Assembly: GCA_963693315.1 (NCBI GenBank)
Contig: CAVNZG010001082.1
Span: 94,001 to 158,000, forward strand
DNA length: 64,000 bases
Direction of reading: 5' to 3'
Origin: Diogma glabrata
Lineage: Eukaryota > Arthropoda > Insecta > Diptera > Cylindrotomidae
Shown: piece by piece, positions 33,883-45,829 of the stretch
How positions within the stretch are numbered: position 1 is the first letter of the stretch
Layout: every line of letters starts with the position of its first letter
Notes under the pieces: model-generated
What the model was told of the DNA's origin: nothing
The model's input: the letters and a program-made list of their open reading frames with translations, nothing else
Databases searched by the model: none
Translations under genes and position numbers: made by a program

Positions 33883-36187
33883 CTAAAGTCTAAATATTTA
33901 TTTGAACTTTGCAAAGCAATTTGATTATTGTTACAAAATAAAGATTTTTTTAATATCCGGATAATTACAAAAAAGTATCCGGATAATCGAATAGTGAAAA
34001 TTGGTCGAATAATCTGGATAGTTCGATATCCGGATATCCGGATTAGAAACCCTAGTTGTAATTGTACCTAAATAAAAAAAATTGCTTCAATTTTGAATGT
34101 TGATTTCTTAAACTTTTACGGATAGGGTCGGCAAGATATTCCATAGCACAGAAACTCACTTTGTTCAAAAAGAGAAAATTGAGTCTAGGAAAGACAGGTT
34201 TCTAATCTTTAAGTGAGAAATTTTAAGTTAGTACACAGTATTACTGGAGACTTTCGAAACTTTTAAAATACCAAACTTTATCAAAGTAGAATATCGTTGT
34301 GAGAAGTTATTGATGTTTTAAATAAACAGTTGTTTCGGACAATGTTTGCCGCGTCGCAGAAAAAACTTCTGTTTTTACACAAATTGTTGATGGATTGTTT
34401 TGATCTTGAATAATTAAATTTGAACAATAAAACATATATAGTGCCTGAACTACTAGAGGGCTTGTGCAATCAAAAAATAAAATGTATCATTAATCAGATC
34501 AAGTCATGTATTTCAATGTTTGACTAACTTAAATCCAAAACGCTATAAAACGATCAAACAACTAAAAAAATTTATTGAAATTTTGTATTTTAGCTTTTGG
34601 AGTAGAAGAGTACTAAAGACCAAAGTACAGACAAGCAACAGAAGAGCACTCGACCCAACACAATTTTAAAATCAAATTCGAATTTTTACCAGCGCCTTTT
34701 TGTTTAAATGTTTTCTAGTAATCACAAAATATATCCGATCCAAGCAACATTCATTTTTGACATTTACCGGTTGTTTGTTTATTTTTTGTTTAAATAGTTA
34801 ACTGTTTGTAGTAAAACTTCAAAATGGGTTTATCGTGGTGTAGAAAGTCACCATCTGAAGAATTACGCATCAAAAAAGAAAACATCGTTCATCATTTGAT
34901 CATATGTAACTAGAAATCTTTATATTTTATAAAACTTTTATTTGTGTCAAACATCTATATTAACAAACGTTCAATATCGAACAAAAAACAAATTTCAGTC
35001 AATTTCTTCTTACATTGTTGCATGTTTTTTAAAATTAAATTAAATTTTTCTTGTATTGATGTTATTATTTTCATTCCTTATACAAAAGAAAATTCATTTT
35101 CTTTTCTTTTTATATTTATTTTAATTTGTACATAATACGAAAGTAGAATTAAATTTTAGTAGATCTGAGAACTAACATTAGCTAATCGTAAAACATATTT
35201 GAGTAAACACAATTAAAGGATTACATGAAATATTATAAAAACATGCATTCAAGAAACTATAAAAGATAATCTATTCTTTTTTATTCAACCATTGAAATTT
35301 AAACGTGATAATACAATGTAGGTAATTATGAAGAATGTTTTATTGTTACAATTTTTAATATCAGGTTATGTGATTATGGGATACTTTGAATATTTTATTT
35401 TTATCAATAGGTTTTGGCAACACCATTGTCACGTTTTCTGTATCATATAATCAAATCTTTTTGTTTTTTTTTTTATTTTTAAAAGACTGCTTTCTCTTTA
35501 TTTTTTTTCTCACATTTTTTCCACCCTTTCACTCGTCTCCTTCATCTCTCTGACTTTCTTCCGTTCTCACTCGGTTTTTCTCTTTCTCTTTTTCTCTTCT
35601 TTTTTTCTCCTATCTCTTGTCTATACTTTAAGTACATGAAATTTTAAATATGTTCCACTTCGTTGATGCCAGTACCCACATACTCAGGCTTTGTCACGAT
35701 GTGTTACATTTAGCAAAATCAGAAAAGTTAAAATAATTCCTATTAAATTTCATTCGTGTTTGATTTACGCTATACTGCCTTACACTACTTACTACATTAC
35801 CTATAGGCCAGTACTAATAGAAGAAAAAATTAGAAAAAAAACTAATTTGTTACAGCAAACTGACAGCGGGGTATTGTAGAACAAGATATTGTAAAAGAGG
35901 AAAAATAATTCGAACCGATAGTTGCTATCCGGGGAGGAATGGGGTGTGTTTTTAGGGGTTGAAAACAGTTTTTCGTTTTGGGCCAAACCGTGCATCCTAT
36001 CAAAAAAAGTTATATGCAAAAGTTGTAGGGAATAAAAAGATCTACACGTTTTGTACGAACCAATTTTACCCTTACCATAAAATTTTTCGAAAAAAATGCG
36101 AAAAACCGATTATCCGGTTTTTAATTTTTTTCTTTGACAAAAAAAACAAATTTTATTTAATTTCAATACTTATTTGATTGTTTAGTA
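33883..36187. other. No gene; ATCCGGAT-rich terminus and low-complexity tracts
   Basis: 33950-34056 carries repeated ATCCGGAT words and ends ATTAGAAACCCTAG, like the terminus of a hAT element. 35460-35630 is a polypyrimidine tract (TTTCTCTTTCTCTTTTTCTC). Frames of 60-72 codons near 34.3, 34.9 and 35.7-36.2 kb show no family motif. Confidence 0.45.
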
Positions 36188-36567
36188 CACCTATCCCCCG
36201 CTTTACACGGCACTCATTTAACACGTTTTCGACTTTACACGATTTTTGAAATCAAAATTTCCAAAAAAAAAAGTTCAAAAAAAAGACAAATTTTGGTATT
36301 ACACGCAGTTATATCTACTTTATTTTAATTAAACCTTCTGGTATACCATATACATATAGTTTGTAATTAAAACAAGAAACTTGTAACAAAAACGCATTTG
36401 AGTGTTCAAAGCAAAATTTTGAAAATACATGTTGATGTAAATCAGCAAAGGTATGTAAGAGATTCTCTATGTAAATCAGTTGATTTTAAGCAATATATCG
36501 TTATTAGCTAGATACAAAATGCGTGTGTATCAATGGTCATAGTTAATTTGTAAGTAAATAATTATAT

Positions 36568-36865
36568 CTGTTGACATACGAGTTAACGTGAGATATTATA
36601 CAACACTGGCAATAGCAGTGAGATCTTACTCTATCCTATAATGAAATATTGGGGTCTGTCATATTTTATTAAATGATTGGATTTATTGTTAAGTTATCAA
36701 TTCAAAAAAATTTAAAGAACACAAACAATTAAAATTAGCGTCCATCAACATCGTTGAACGCACGTTGTTGCGGTGACCGTGATGTTAACAGTTTTTATTT
36801 GTTGTTTTGATACATATTGTAATTCCTACTACACAACACATTTTATTTAAAAAAAAATAAAAACA
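36568..36865 (+). mobile_element. Short LINE-derived element nested in pogo
   Basis: Plus-strand copy starting TGTTGACATACGAGTTAACG, with GCAATAGCAGTGAGATCTTA, TCCTATAATGAAATATTGG, GCGTCCATCAACATCGTTGA and the terminus CTACACAACACATTTTATTT. It carries a deletion compared with the copies at 11.6 and 43.8 kb. It separates the transposon's 5' region from its transposase frame. Confidence 0.85.
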
Positions 36866-37715
36866 ATGGAATATAAATTAATGATATGGCTTGAAGACCA
36901 ATATCAAAGACGTATTCCAATTGGTACCAATATCATAACTAGTAAAACTTTAAAATTTTTGGAATGTGAAACAGTCCATCTACTCTACACTCCATCTACT
37001 CAAATAAAATGCCTTTTAAGTTTTATTGCAGGTCATGGTTGGTTCGAAATATATAAACACGAGCATTTTTTGCAAAAATTTAAAATTAAAAAGCGCATCT
37101 ACTGATTTAGATACAGCACAACAGTATGTACCCACTAAAATTGACTGAAATTAAATCCGGTACATCTTACTGTCATGCAGCCAAATTCTGTAACTGTGAA
37201 GCGGTGAAGCGTTAAAAATTCCTTCGTTTCTGTTCATTCAAAAACTTATTACTTCACTGCTTCACAATTACAGAATTTGGCTGCTGATCAGGTTTTCAAT
37301 ACTAAAGAGTGATAAGGCTTAGGTGGCAAAGCCTCCAGGTAAAAAGGAATAAACAAATCTTTCCATTTATTGGAATGCCAATACAAAAGCTTCGGTTAAA
37401 GCTAGATTGTTCATTGATTTGTCTCATAACTCTTACGTACCAGAAGTAAAATAGTATTTAATCAAAATAATATTCAAGGTTCTTCTTTTACTGGACAATG
37501 CTCCATGTCATCCTCAAGATTTGCAGCTTACAAATGGATAAATTGTATTTCTACCCAAAATTAAAACTTCTTTATTGCAACCATTATACCAGAAGATAAT
37601 AAATAATAGAACTACTTTCAACAACATGATCCGAATATTGAACTAGCTCTCCGATTTCTGCGAACTCTCAACGAATTTTTAAGTCAATATGAAGATGTTT
37701 GCAAGATTTAGCTAA
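36866..37715 (+). pseudogene. pogo/Tigger transposase remnant
   Basis: The first piece (36866-37105) corresponds to the CENP-B-type helix-turn-helix: LMIWLEDQYQRRIPIGTNI, then FIAGHGWFEIYKHEHFLQKF, as in 'A...WF...R..G.PIS' and 'F.AS.GWL.R.K.R'. The second, from 37476, shows KVLLLLDNAPCHPQDLQLTN, holding a catalytic aspartate of the DDE core, then IVFLPKIKTSLLQPLYQKII, the usual 'FLPPNTTSLIQPMDQGVI' region. Frameshifts, an in-frame TAA after LQLTNG, and a MITE at 37176 break it. Confidence 0.82.
37176..37284. mobile_element. MITE, second copy of the 9.4-kb family
   Basis: The ends GCAGCCAAATTCTGTAACTG and its inverse, with internal GAAGCGGTGAAGCG, match the MITE at 9392-9503 over nearly its whole length. 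Confidence 0.85.
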
Positions 37716-38076
37716 AAAGAAAGCACAGTTATTAATTACAGATTTAACTTCCAAGTCGCACCGAACTGAATCAAGTTAAGTTAGGTTTGATTTAGGTCAA
37801 CATGCTAGGATGTGCATGTATAATTACTTTTTATTTTTCTGTGAACTTCTTATTGGTTATGTTGCATGTTTCTTTTTGAAAATCAATTTAACTGTTATGT
37901 CGATATCTTATGTGATTAAACTGGTACTTTTATGTTTTACCGAATCTGTTTGTCGCCCAAGAAATGACCAAAAACCCACGTTTTTCGTTTAACACGGTTT
38001 TCCATACAAAATTTATATTTTCGATTAACACGTTTTTATCAGGAACGTATCTACCGTGTAAAACGGGGGATAGGTG

Positions 38077-39149
38077 TATTGGAAATTGAAATGACCTATA
38101 ACGTAAGGCATAACATTATTTACTAGTGAGAAACCAAAAATAATCATACAAAAAACTATTCTTTTCATATTGGAAATTTAGTTCAAATAAAATCATAGCC
38201 TTTATTTTTTTATTATTTGAAAGAAGAACATGCGCATTAGTTAGAATTTATTGTTTTTTTTTGTAATTTTAACTGAGAGCGAAAATGTTGTTGATTTTTT
38301 TTGTAGAAACCAATTCAAACAAATTTAATTCATAGTTCATACATACGATCAAATAAATTGTTTTATTGTGTTGCGTTGATTCAAAAATCTTTAAACTATA
38401 GAATAAAAATACGCCTCGGAAGGATAAATTATTTTATTCACAACCTTATATGTAATTTATGCGAGCTCCTAAGGTTAAATTGATTACTTACAGACCGATT
38501 GAGAAGTGAAAATAAATATTTTAATTTATATTTATTAATTTGTTATATATTTTGTATGCAAAAATTAAAAATTCGAAAATAAGTTTTTAAATTTATGTTA
38601 ATTATTTTATTTAGGTTCTGTTGCAGTGAGTGAAAAAAACACTTAATAATATTATTTTTATTTAGAACAAAAACAAGGTGGGAAAATGGGATAGGAAATT
38701 ATGAATTTTAATTCCTTTCTTCTAATTCTTCCCTACGTTAAACTCATTCATAAAACGATATTTGGATTTGTAAGTAAATAAATTACCAATATATTACCAG
38801 GGCTCTACAACTCTTCTTCGAAAAAAAAAATCACTCGCATTATATTTTTAAAAGTTAAAATGGACTGAATGTGTTGGGCACACTACCGTAATGGTGTTCG
38901 TGGGTTTTATTCCATTAATTACATAAGCAGGTTAATGTCGGTCAACGGAAATTAAGTTTTTTTTTCATTGATGCCAATTGTAAAATGTTTTCGGAAACGC
39001 CTTATTACTTTGAATGGACTCTTGTTTGGAAGTGTTAGGTTAGTTTTAACCTTATCAACCCTAAGGAAAATCGTATTCCTCTAAATCTTTTGGAATGTAT
39101 ATATATATGTATAACACGGAAGTTTTTGGAAAGCATTTTCTTTCACAAA
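38077..39149. other. No recognisable gene
   Basis: AT-rich. No motif or terminal repeat seen. Confidence 0.4.
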
Positions 39150-39600
39150 TTGTCGACTAAACTAGAAGAATCAATACATTTATTTTGGGAATGTAATGAT
39201 ATTTCTTAGGTGTCCTAAGGCATTGTCCGTAGACAAAATTAGCTGGAGTACACTCTATATTAGATTTGATTGAACTACGGATTCCTAGTGAAACAATGGG
39301 GAGTGTGTCACTCCAATTTAAGATATTACCATGTGTTTTTAAAGAAACTTCAATCTCATGATGGAGTCCGTATCCTGTGAGAATCTAATAATATCATAAG
39401 ATCCTAAACTAACACATATTATAATTGAGCTCCTTGATTTGTGGTTATATAAAGGCACTTCAAACCTGAAAATATGTTGGTTGACCAATGCTTTAGCCAT
39501 GGTCGTGGAACGCATATCTTTAATCGGTATTGCTGCTGACCATACCTAAATTGAATCAACAGAGGTCAATATCTAATCGTAATCGATGAGACGCCAAAAA
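39150..39600 (-). pseudogene. Ty3/Gypsy integrase fragment
   Basis: Minus-strand pieces: IPIKDMRSTTMAKALVNQ, FRFEVPLYITTNQGAQL (the second catalytic region, with the usual D replaced by N in 'TTDQG'), FSHRIR-like SHRIRTPS, EVSLKTHGNILNWSDTLPIV, then SLGIRSSIKSNIECTPANF and VYGQCLRTPKK. Frameshifts separate them. No adjacent RT or LTR. The segment around the catalytic glutamate has a deletion. Confidence 0.85.
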
Positions 39601-39810
39601 CGGATAAAGCTTGCTTGATATTAATATCAAATTATGATTCAAAAAAATTATAATGATGATAAAAAAGAAGTGATTATATTTGTTAGTGTGAGTTTTATTA
39701 AAATTTGCTTTAGGGCTTAAATGTTCGCTCTAATTTTTTTTTTTATTTATTTCCAAAAAAAAGCAAGCTTCTAAAATACATGGAAAAAATGATTGAAATG
39801 AAATTGGTTA

Positions 39811-40206
39811 AGGGGCGGCAGCAGTTTGTTATCGTACGACAATATTTTTGATCGTACGGCAAAAATTGTATATTAAAAGTTTATCTATTTTTGTGTCAGA
39901 TATAAAAACATAACATAGAAAACTTTGCTTGTCACTTGCTTATTTGAAAAATGAACTTTAAAAGTAAGTTTTATCGATAGTTAATTACAATTAAATTAAT
40001 TTAATATAAATTAAATAATCAAATGAATTTAATTGTAATTAATTATCGATAAAACTTACTTTAAAAATTTTTCTAATATGAAAGTGCAGACAAAATTTTC
40101 TAGGCTATATTTTATTGCTTACACAAAAATAGAGCAATGTTCAACATAAAATTTTTGTCGTACGATCAAAAATATTGTCGTACGATAAAAAATTGTAACC
40201 GCCCCT
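39811..40206. mobile_element. Fully palindromic MITE, about 395 bp
   Basis: The ends AGGGGCGGCAGCAGTTTGTT and AGGGGCGGTTACAATTTTTT (inverse) share TATCGTACGACAATATTTTT further in. The centre near 40010 pairs AAGTAAGTTTTATCGATA with TATCGATAAAACTTACTT. The flanks read TTAA on the left and TCAA on the right, a possible degraded TTAA duplication. Confidence 0.88.
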
Positions 40207-40466
40207 CAATCTATTAAAAGCGAAAAGTTGTATGCCTGAAAGGCAATTCTTTTACATGTGTCATTTCCATTAATTGGAAAATTAAAATTGTTTGAAATAG
40301 AACTTGAATTTGAGGCAACTAGATTATAATTATTTGAAGCTAAATTTCGAATCTAATTATTTTTAAATTTCTTTGATTGGTTGTGAATAAAATAGCATAC
40401 GAAAATTGGTAGAAAAATTCATATCCGCTTCGTGCTATAAATTTTAGTTATCTAAAGGCTTGAAAC

Positions 40467-40565
40467 CACATACAACAGAAAAAGAAACAGAATTCCATAC
40501 AAATTTTACAGAAACCGAATTTTTATCTGTCAAATTTGTATGAAATTCTGTTTCTGTTGTATGTG
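40467..40565. mobile_element. Hairpin MITE-like element, about 99 bp
   Basis: CACATACAACAGAAAAAGAA...ATACAAATTTTACAGA is inverted as TCTGTCAAATTTGTATGAAA...CTGTTGTATGTG. The stem is about 40 bp and the loop under 20 bp. Confidence 0.8.
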
Positions 40566-41689
40566 AATGCCCGGCTTAAGCCCGTGACGGAAAAGAAACA
40601 CCTTCCCTTCCATTGTGAATTGTACTATTTTTTCTGTTTTATTCGCTTAACTACTGAAAAACAAATGTTGCTCAAACAAATGAACTTAGAAATGCCTATG
40701 AGCTTTTATTGGAAAATACTTTTTATTAGAAAACTGAAACTCACCTGTGGAACCTAACAGAAATAATGACAAAAAATAACAATTTCAAATCTAACGAAAA
40801 CATTTAATCTTTACCTCCATAATTACACCTAAATGTTCTTCATATACTTCCCACATAGATAATTTTCTTGCTGCCTCTCAGTTTCATATAAAAATTTTTC
40901 CTTCTTTTAACCTACAGCTACTCTTTTATTCAACTTTAACCTTTCATTAAATCAATGTTTACCCTTAAAAGCATCTTTACTCTTAATATTTGTCTTGTAC
41001 TCTCATTATCATTTTTTGTAAGTTTTTTAAGGGAAGAGTCTACAAAAAAAAAATTAGAGACAAAACTTGAAAAACTAACGAAAATAATGAAAAAAATTTG
41101 AACGACATTAGTCTTCTATTTTCTTTATTTTAAGGGTTTCGTACTTTAAAAAAGTAAAAACGGCACCCTTATGGTGAAACTTCGGTACCCGTCCCAATTT
41201 CTGCATATGTAATCGATTTTCTTGCGAACTATAAGTGGCATTATCTTGAAATTTTCCACAGGCATAAAATGTATTTGTCAAAGCCTAACAACAAAAAAAA
41301 AAAAATAAATATTTGGTTATATATTTTATGGACATAAAGATAAGAAGATAGTAAACAAAAGTTTTTTAAGAAATCGAGTTTAGAAAAAATCTATCTATTT
41401 CAAAAAAAAATTCTTTGAATTACTGACTGCGTAGTTTTTGGCTTATTACAAAAACGTGTAAATCTTGCAGGAATCTTGCTCATCTTTTAAAATATTTTTG
41501 GAGGGGTGACATTGGGGTGGTTTTTTTTATTAGAAGTTAGGCATGTTTATTGTAAATAATAACGATATATATATTAACGTCTTGAATATCCGACGTACCA
41601 TGCCAATTAGGATTGGAATTCTAAATTATGATTCCTTTAGGAATTTATGAACGTTGATTTCAAAATTTTGAGGATTAAAATTATCAGGA
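40566..41689. other. No recognisable gene
   Basis: AT-rich. A short imperfect inverted pair, GGGTTTCGTACTTT and CGGCACCC, at 41134-41168 may mark a transposon end. No coding motif. Confidence 0.4.
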
Positions 41690-42770
41690 AAAATGCACGC
41701 CGGCAATGAATTTCAAGAGTAGGAGACTCGATTAAAAAAATCACGCTGAAAGGCTACAGTTCTATACTTTGTTATTTGAACCGCAAAAGGATGGGCCGCT
41801 GTTGCAGCTCTGGTATGACGCGAGAATAATGCAAACCTCGGTAAAATGGATTTGATCTTCAGAAGCCCGTTCATCAATAACGTATTTATAAAAAATCGTT
41901 AAATCAGCAACATTTCTCCTGTTGCTCCTCTACAGCATAAAGACATTTCAAACTTATTACGTACGTCTCAATTGTTAGGTGAGCATAATCTAGTAAACGG
42001 TAACAGGTAAACCTGTGTTTTGCTAGCATTAAATTTAAAACTGTTGCTAAACCCTAATCCAAAATTGTTTTAAGATCAACGTTTAAAGATTTAATTAGGC
42101 TTCGTGTCATTAACTGTCGATGGTGAATATTGATTTGATAACTCGTGAGACGCTTGAAGTGTGCTATCATCAGCAAAACTATGGATAGGATGGACTGTTG
42201 AATCCAAAAAATCATTAATATAGATAAGAAAAAGCGTGGTGACAAAGCGGAACTCTGAGGAACGCCTGCATTGGTTGAAAAGACGTCCGATGATACACCA
42301 TCAACATTGACCCGAAATTTGCGATCAGCATGTAACCAAGAAAGAAGTTGCTCATCTATTTCATAGCATCTCAACTTGCATATTAGATTGTTGTGCCAAA
42401 CCTTATCAAATGCTTTGAAAATATCAAGCGCAACACCGAAAGTCTCTCCATGGTTCTCTAGCGACTTGTTCCAGACATGCTTGACAAAGGCAAGCAGATC
42501 TCCCGTTGCTCTACCTTTTCGGAACCCATATTGTCTTTCATTTAGAATTTTTGAGGACTCCAAGAATCTCATATTATTAAAATTGACGTATTTCTCAAAT
42601 ATTTTAGCAACAACCGATAAGATCGAAATGGGTCTATAGTTTGTTGGATCAGTTTTACTTTCTTAGAAACTGGTTGACTTATTTTCAGAAATTTGAAATT
42701 TCTTCTTGAATTTTCACTTATCTTAGGCAAATGCAAAACCAATTTTTTTTCGGCACCGTTGGTGAGGAGC
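41690..42770 (-). pseudogene. LINE reverse transcriptase remnant
   Basis: N to C on the minus strand: TDPTNYRPISILSVVAKIFE near 42640; an open stretch (42572-42054) with ERQYGFRKGRATGDLLAFV, GVALDIFKAFDKVWH and NAGVPQSSALSP (usual 'GVPQGSVLSP', so the glycine is changed); then the catalytic SFADDSTLQ in a shifted frame near 42170. The C-terminal part is GATGEMLLI...FFINTLLM, HPFAVQI and FQRDFFNRVSYSWNS. A deletion between about 41960 and 42000 removes the middle of the C-terminal domain. It belongs to the same broad clade as the 31-kb fragment but is clearly older and more diverged. Confidence 0.88.
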
Positions 42771-43823
42771 AAGTAATATTTGTACTTTATGACTTTTTCT
42801 TATTTGTTTTGTTTTTTTAAAAGATAAATATTAATGAATTTATCGAAATAATTTATATTCAATTTAATTTTTCCTACTGGGAAGCTTATCCAACACATTA
42901 TCTTTTTCCTATTTATTGTTTTTTAGATCAAACTAAGACTTTCAAATCAAATTCCTTAGGGGGTGGAATTATTTTCATGTTTATCAATTTTGTTTTTTGT
43001 GTCCATTTTTGTTTTCTTTTGATTTTCATGAATTTGAGCTGGGAATTATTTTTAATTTTTATATGTAGGTTTCGGTTCTTGTAAACTTCTTCTTTGATTT
43101 AGTTTTGTGTAGGATTTAAGGTGTTTGATTGGTGATTTTTGTTGTTTTTGTTTCTAATTATTTGTTGGACTATTTAATGTTTATTAAATCAACATTTTTG
43201 TAATTTTTCATCGTAATAGCACCATCTGTTTTCATGAAATTTCAATCTTATTAGTATGTTATTCTGACTTAAAATAATTTTAATTTGACCGTCGATGCGA
43301 AAAAAATTAAATAACGTTGTCAGTTTAAATTATTATGTGTTATGTCATACGCTGAAAAAAGAGAAACCAAAAATTTGGGTAAGAAGACATTTGTATCATA
43401 TGTTAAATCTATTAGGGTTGATACGTGTGTATCCTTTTGGATTAGATTATTTAGAGATTGTACATTTTTGTATGTTAGTTTGGTTGAAGTAGAAGTTTTT
43501 TTTTCAAAATGTTATGTGATTATACTATATGCCGATAAAGTAAGATTTAAAGATTGAACAAGGTGAATGTAAAGGATATAATATTCAAGCATGAAAATCT
43601 TTATCAATACGAATGATATTTACTTAGCATATTATCTCTAATATGCAGGACTTAATCTATATCTTTATCAGTCTACTCTGCTTAGAATTTAAGGATGGTA
43701 ATATTGTGATTTTGATGATATTGAAGATAACCACATTAAAGACTGATGAGCCGAATAGGCTCGTGTTTTGTTTTATTTTAATTTATTATTACAGTATTAA
43801 AGTCGTTTCATATTTTGGATCTA
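42771..43823. other. No recognisable gene
   Basis: AT-rich. Overlapping short frames at 43295-43888 show no family motif. Confidence 0.4.
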
Positions 43824-44397
43824 AGGGTGTCACAACCCCGATTACTCTAGTCTATTTTATTAATATAGAAGTCATCGTGAGATGGTAATAACAGTGAGAT
43901 ATCACTAGCCAAGGTTGCATATTGCTAGTTTGGCGTGCTCGCGGATGAACTCTTTTAGTCAAACTTTACAAGCCTCAATCTTAATTATGTAATATCCTTG
44001 ATGATGACATGCTATTGCTTGCTAAAAGAAACGAATTTTCATATATAACCCTATATGTGGACTTTAATCTTTGAGGGTAGGCAGTGCTGTTTATCAGGGA
44101 ATATGCCACCAGTTGGATTATAGGCACTTCAACTTTAGTTTTATTCCATCAAATTTGTTAAACAAATTTGCTTTTTACCCATAAAATTTTTTTATCCTGT
44201 CATGAAACATCTATGGTCTATGTCATATTTTATATTTAATAGGTTTTATTGTTAAATTATCCATGTAAAAAAAAATTTAAAAAAGGTGCGCGTCAATTAA
44301 CACCAAAGAACCCACGTTGTTGTGGGACCATGGTTTAAAATGGTTCTATGTGTTGTTGGACACATTGTAATGCCTACTACACCAACACATTTGATTA
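43824..44397 (+). mobile_element. Short LINE-derived element, near-complete copy
   Basis: Starts AGGGTGTCACAACCCCG and carries CAGTGAGATATCACTAGCCA, ATATGCCACCAGTTGGATTA, the leader block ATCCTGTCATGAAACAT...GGTCTATGTCATATTTTAT, the junction GCGCGTCAATTAACACC, and an end like TGCCTACTACACCAACACAT. About 570 bp. No protein is encoded. With the copy at 11575-12200 it defines the family's 5' and 3' limits. Confidence 0.86.
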
Positions 44398-44508
44398 GGT
44401 AGTCGTCTAGATGATAACAGAGATTGTACTACAAAATGTAAAACAATCGTTTCCCTGGATGTGTGTTTGAACATCTCTTTTCGGCTTGAATGAGTCGTTA
44501 TATTATCG

Positions 44509-44860
44509 TTAATTTACTTGGCGAGTAGGTGTAGCAGTAGGTTTGACTCTAAATGAGTCAATCAAATTTCTTAGAAACGAGTGCATGGGTACAATCCTTG
44601 GGAGGATTTCGCAGCATTTTGCAATCCGAAAGCCATTCGTACGCATTTTAAGAGTCCAAACGGAGTAGAAATTGCAATTTTGTTCATCAACAGGAACTCG
44701 ATGATATAAGCAACAGGGATCAAATGTTGAAAAAATTTGCATCCATTAAGTTGGTACAAAAAATCCTGAATGTGGGGATGTTATTTAGAGAACGGTAGTC
44801 ACCGCAAGGTCTCCACTCGCCGTTTTTTTCTAATGAGATGGAGAGGATTGTGAGATGGTC
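44509..44860 (-). pseudogene. Ty3/Gypsy reverse transcriptase remnant
   Basis: Minus-strand pieces: GEWRPCGDYRSLNN near 44800, then a stretch like 'HIQDFLYQLNGCKFF', then VAYIIEFLLMNKIAISTPFG and CVRMAFGLQNAAKS. These are the fingers/palm landmarks 'GEWRPCGDYR.LN', 'STIDL.RAYHQIPV' and 'TPFGL.E..RMPFGL.NA'. It is frameshifted and truncated before the YxDD motif. Protease and gag of the same element lie upstream (45.0-46.4 kb). Confidence 0.85.
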
Positions 44861-45039
44861 GGCCAATATCTTGAGACAACAATAAGTCACATACCGTCTT
44901 TGCGATGGCCAGGTTGTCTGGAGCTAGTTGACGATATTTACATGAAACAGGCGGTCCATATGTTTAAATAACGTGAGTCACGTTATTTTGAATAGGTTAA
45001 GTCAAATCAGTTTTCGATGTTAAGTCCTTAAAATTTTTG

Positions 45040-45450
45040 GAAATGTTGATAATTTCGATATTAACTAACTCGTTGATCAAAGTAAGGGATTATGCTTGCG
45101 AAGTGGAGAGTTTAGCCAAAATGAATGGTGAATTTAGTGAAATAATCGATAAGACGTCGGTTTTAATGTCCACTGAAAGGCCGTATTTATTTAGAAAATC
45201 AGTACCAAGACTGAGAGTGGTAACATTAGCTATAACAAAGGTTTGAGAGAGGTTTGGCAGAACGTCTGAGAATAATGTTTTAATTAAGAGCCCGTGTACC
45301 ATAAGTGCTTACCTTAGTACCATTAGCTTCGTAGAGAAATAAGTCTGATTTCCTGACACTTAGTCACCTGCATCAACGAGAAAGTTCTTTCGAGAAAAAA
45401 TATCAAGGATCAGCAAATGGCATTGGGCATGACTTTCATCACACACTGTC
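45040..45450 (-). pseudogene. Ty3/Gypsy aspartic protease remnant
   Basis: Shows FLVDAGD near 45390, where the family has the active-site 'FLVDTGAD'. Then YEANGTKVSTYGTRAL near 45310 and FVIANVTTLSLGTDFLNKYG, SVDIKTDVLS near 45200, the flap/C-terminal 'ILGxDFLxxYGLLVD' region. The T-to-A change at the active site, a stop after GD and frameshifts make it inactive. Confidence 0.82.
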
Positions 45451-45646
45451 ACATTTGAAGAGTTTAATCGTTTGAACATGTCAAGGCTGAGGAATTAGAG
45501 TACTTGGAAAAATTTTAGCACTCAGGGTCGTATTTTTTGGCATTTCAATTGCGAACATCGTTTCGATCCTTGAATCTACTTCGATGAGGTTGAGAAGGTC
45601 TCATGGGATTTTGTTGTTGAATGGCATTGAGCAGCAATGAGACCTA

Positions 45647-45806
45647 GGTGGTTTTTTTGTAGTGTTATCTCACTAGGTGAGATAAAAAGTGAGATAAAAT
45701 ATTTTAGATAAAAGAAATTATATTAGATAAAAGAAATCATTTAAACATAATTTCTTTATCTCACTATTTATCTCACCTAGTGTGATAACACTACAAAATA
45801 CCCACC
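45647..45806. mobile_element. MITE nested in the Gypsy remnant
   Basis: The ends GGTGGTTTTTTTGTAGTGTT and GGTGGGTATTTTGTAGTGTT (inverse) continue into repeated TCTCAC/GTGAGA words (CTAGGTGAGATAA). About 160 bp, almost entirely palindromic. It lies between gag and protease sequences. Confidence 0.85.
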
Positions 45807-45829
45807 CTGATTGGTCACTCCTATTATTT

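Larger units (their letters stand above)
36188..38076 (+). mobile_element. pogo/Tigger-type DNA transposon, 1.9 kb, with nested insertions
   Basis: The termini CACCTATCCCCCGCTTTACA... and its inverse at 38054-38076 agree at 22 of 23 positions, and each is bordered by TA (36186-36187 and 38077-38078). TA is the target duplication of Tc1/mariner/pogo elements. Subterminal repeats of TTTACACG/TTAACACG occur at both ends. The interior encodes pogo-like transposase fragments. A LINE-derived element (36568-36865) and a MITE (37176-37284) are nested inside. Confidence 0.88.
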
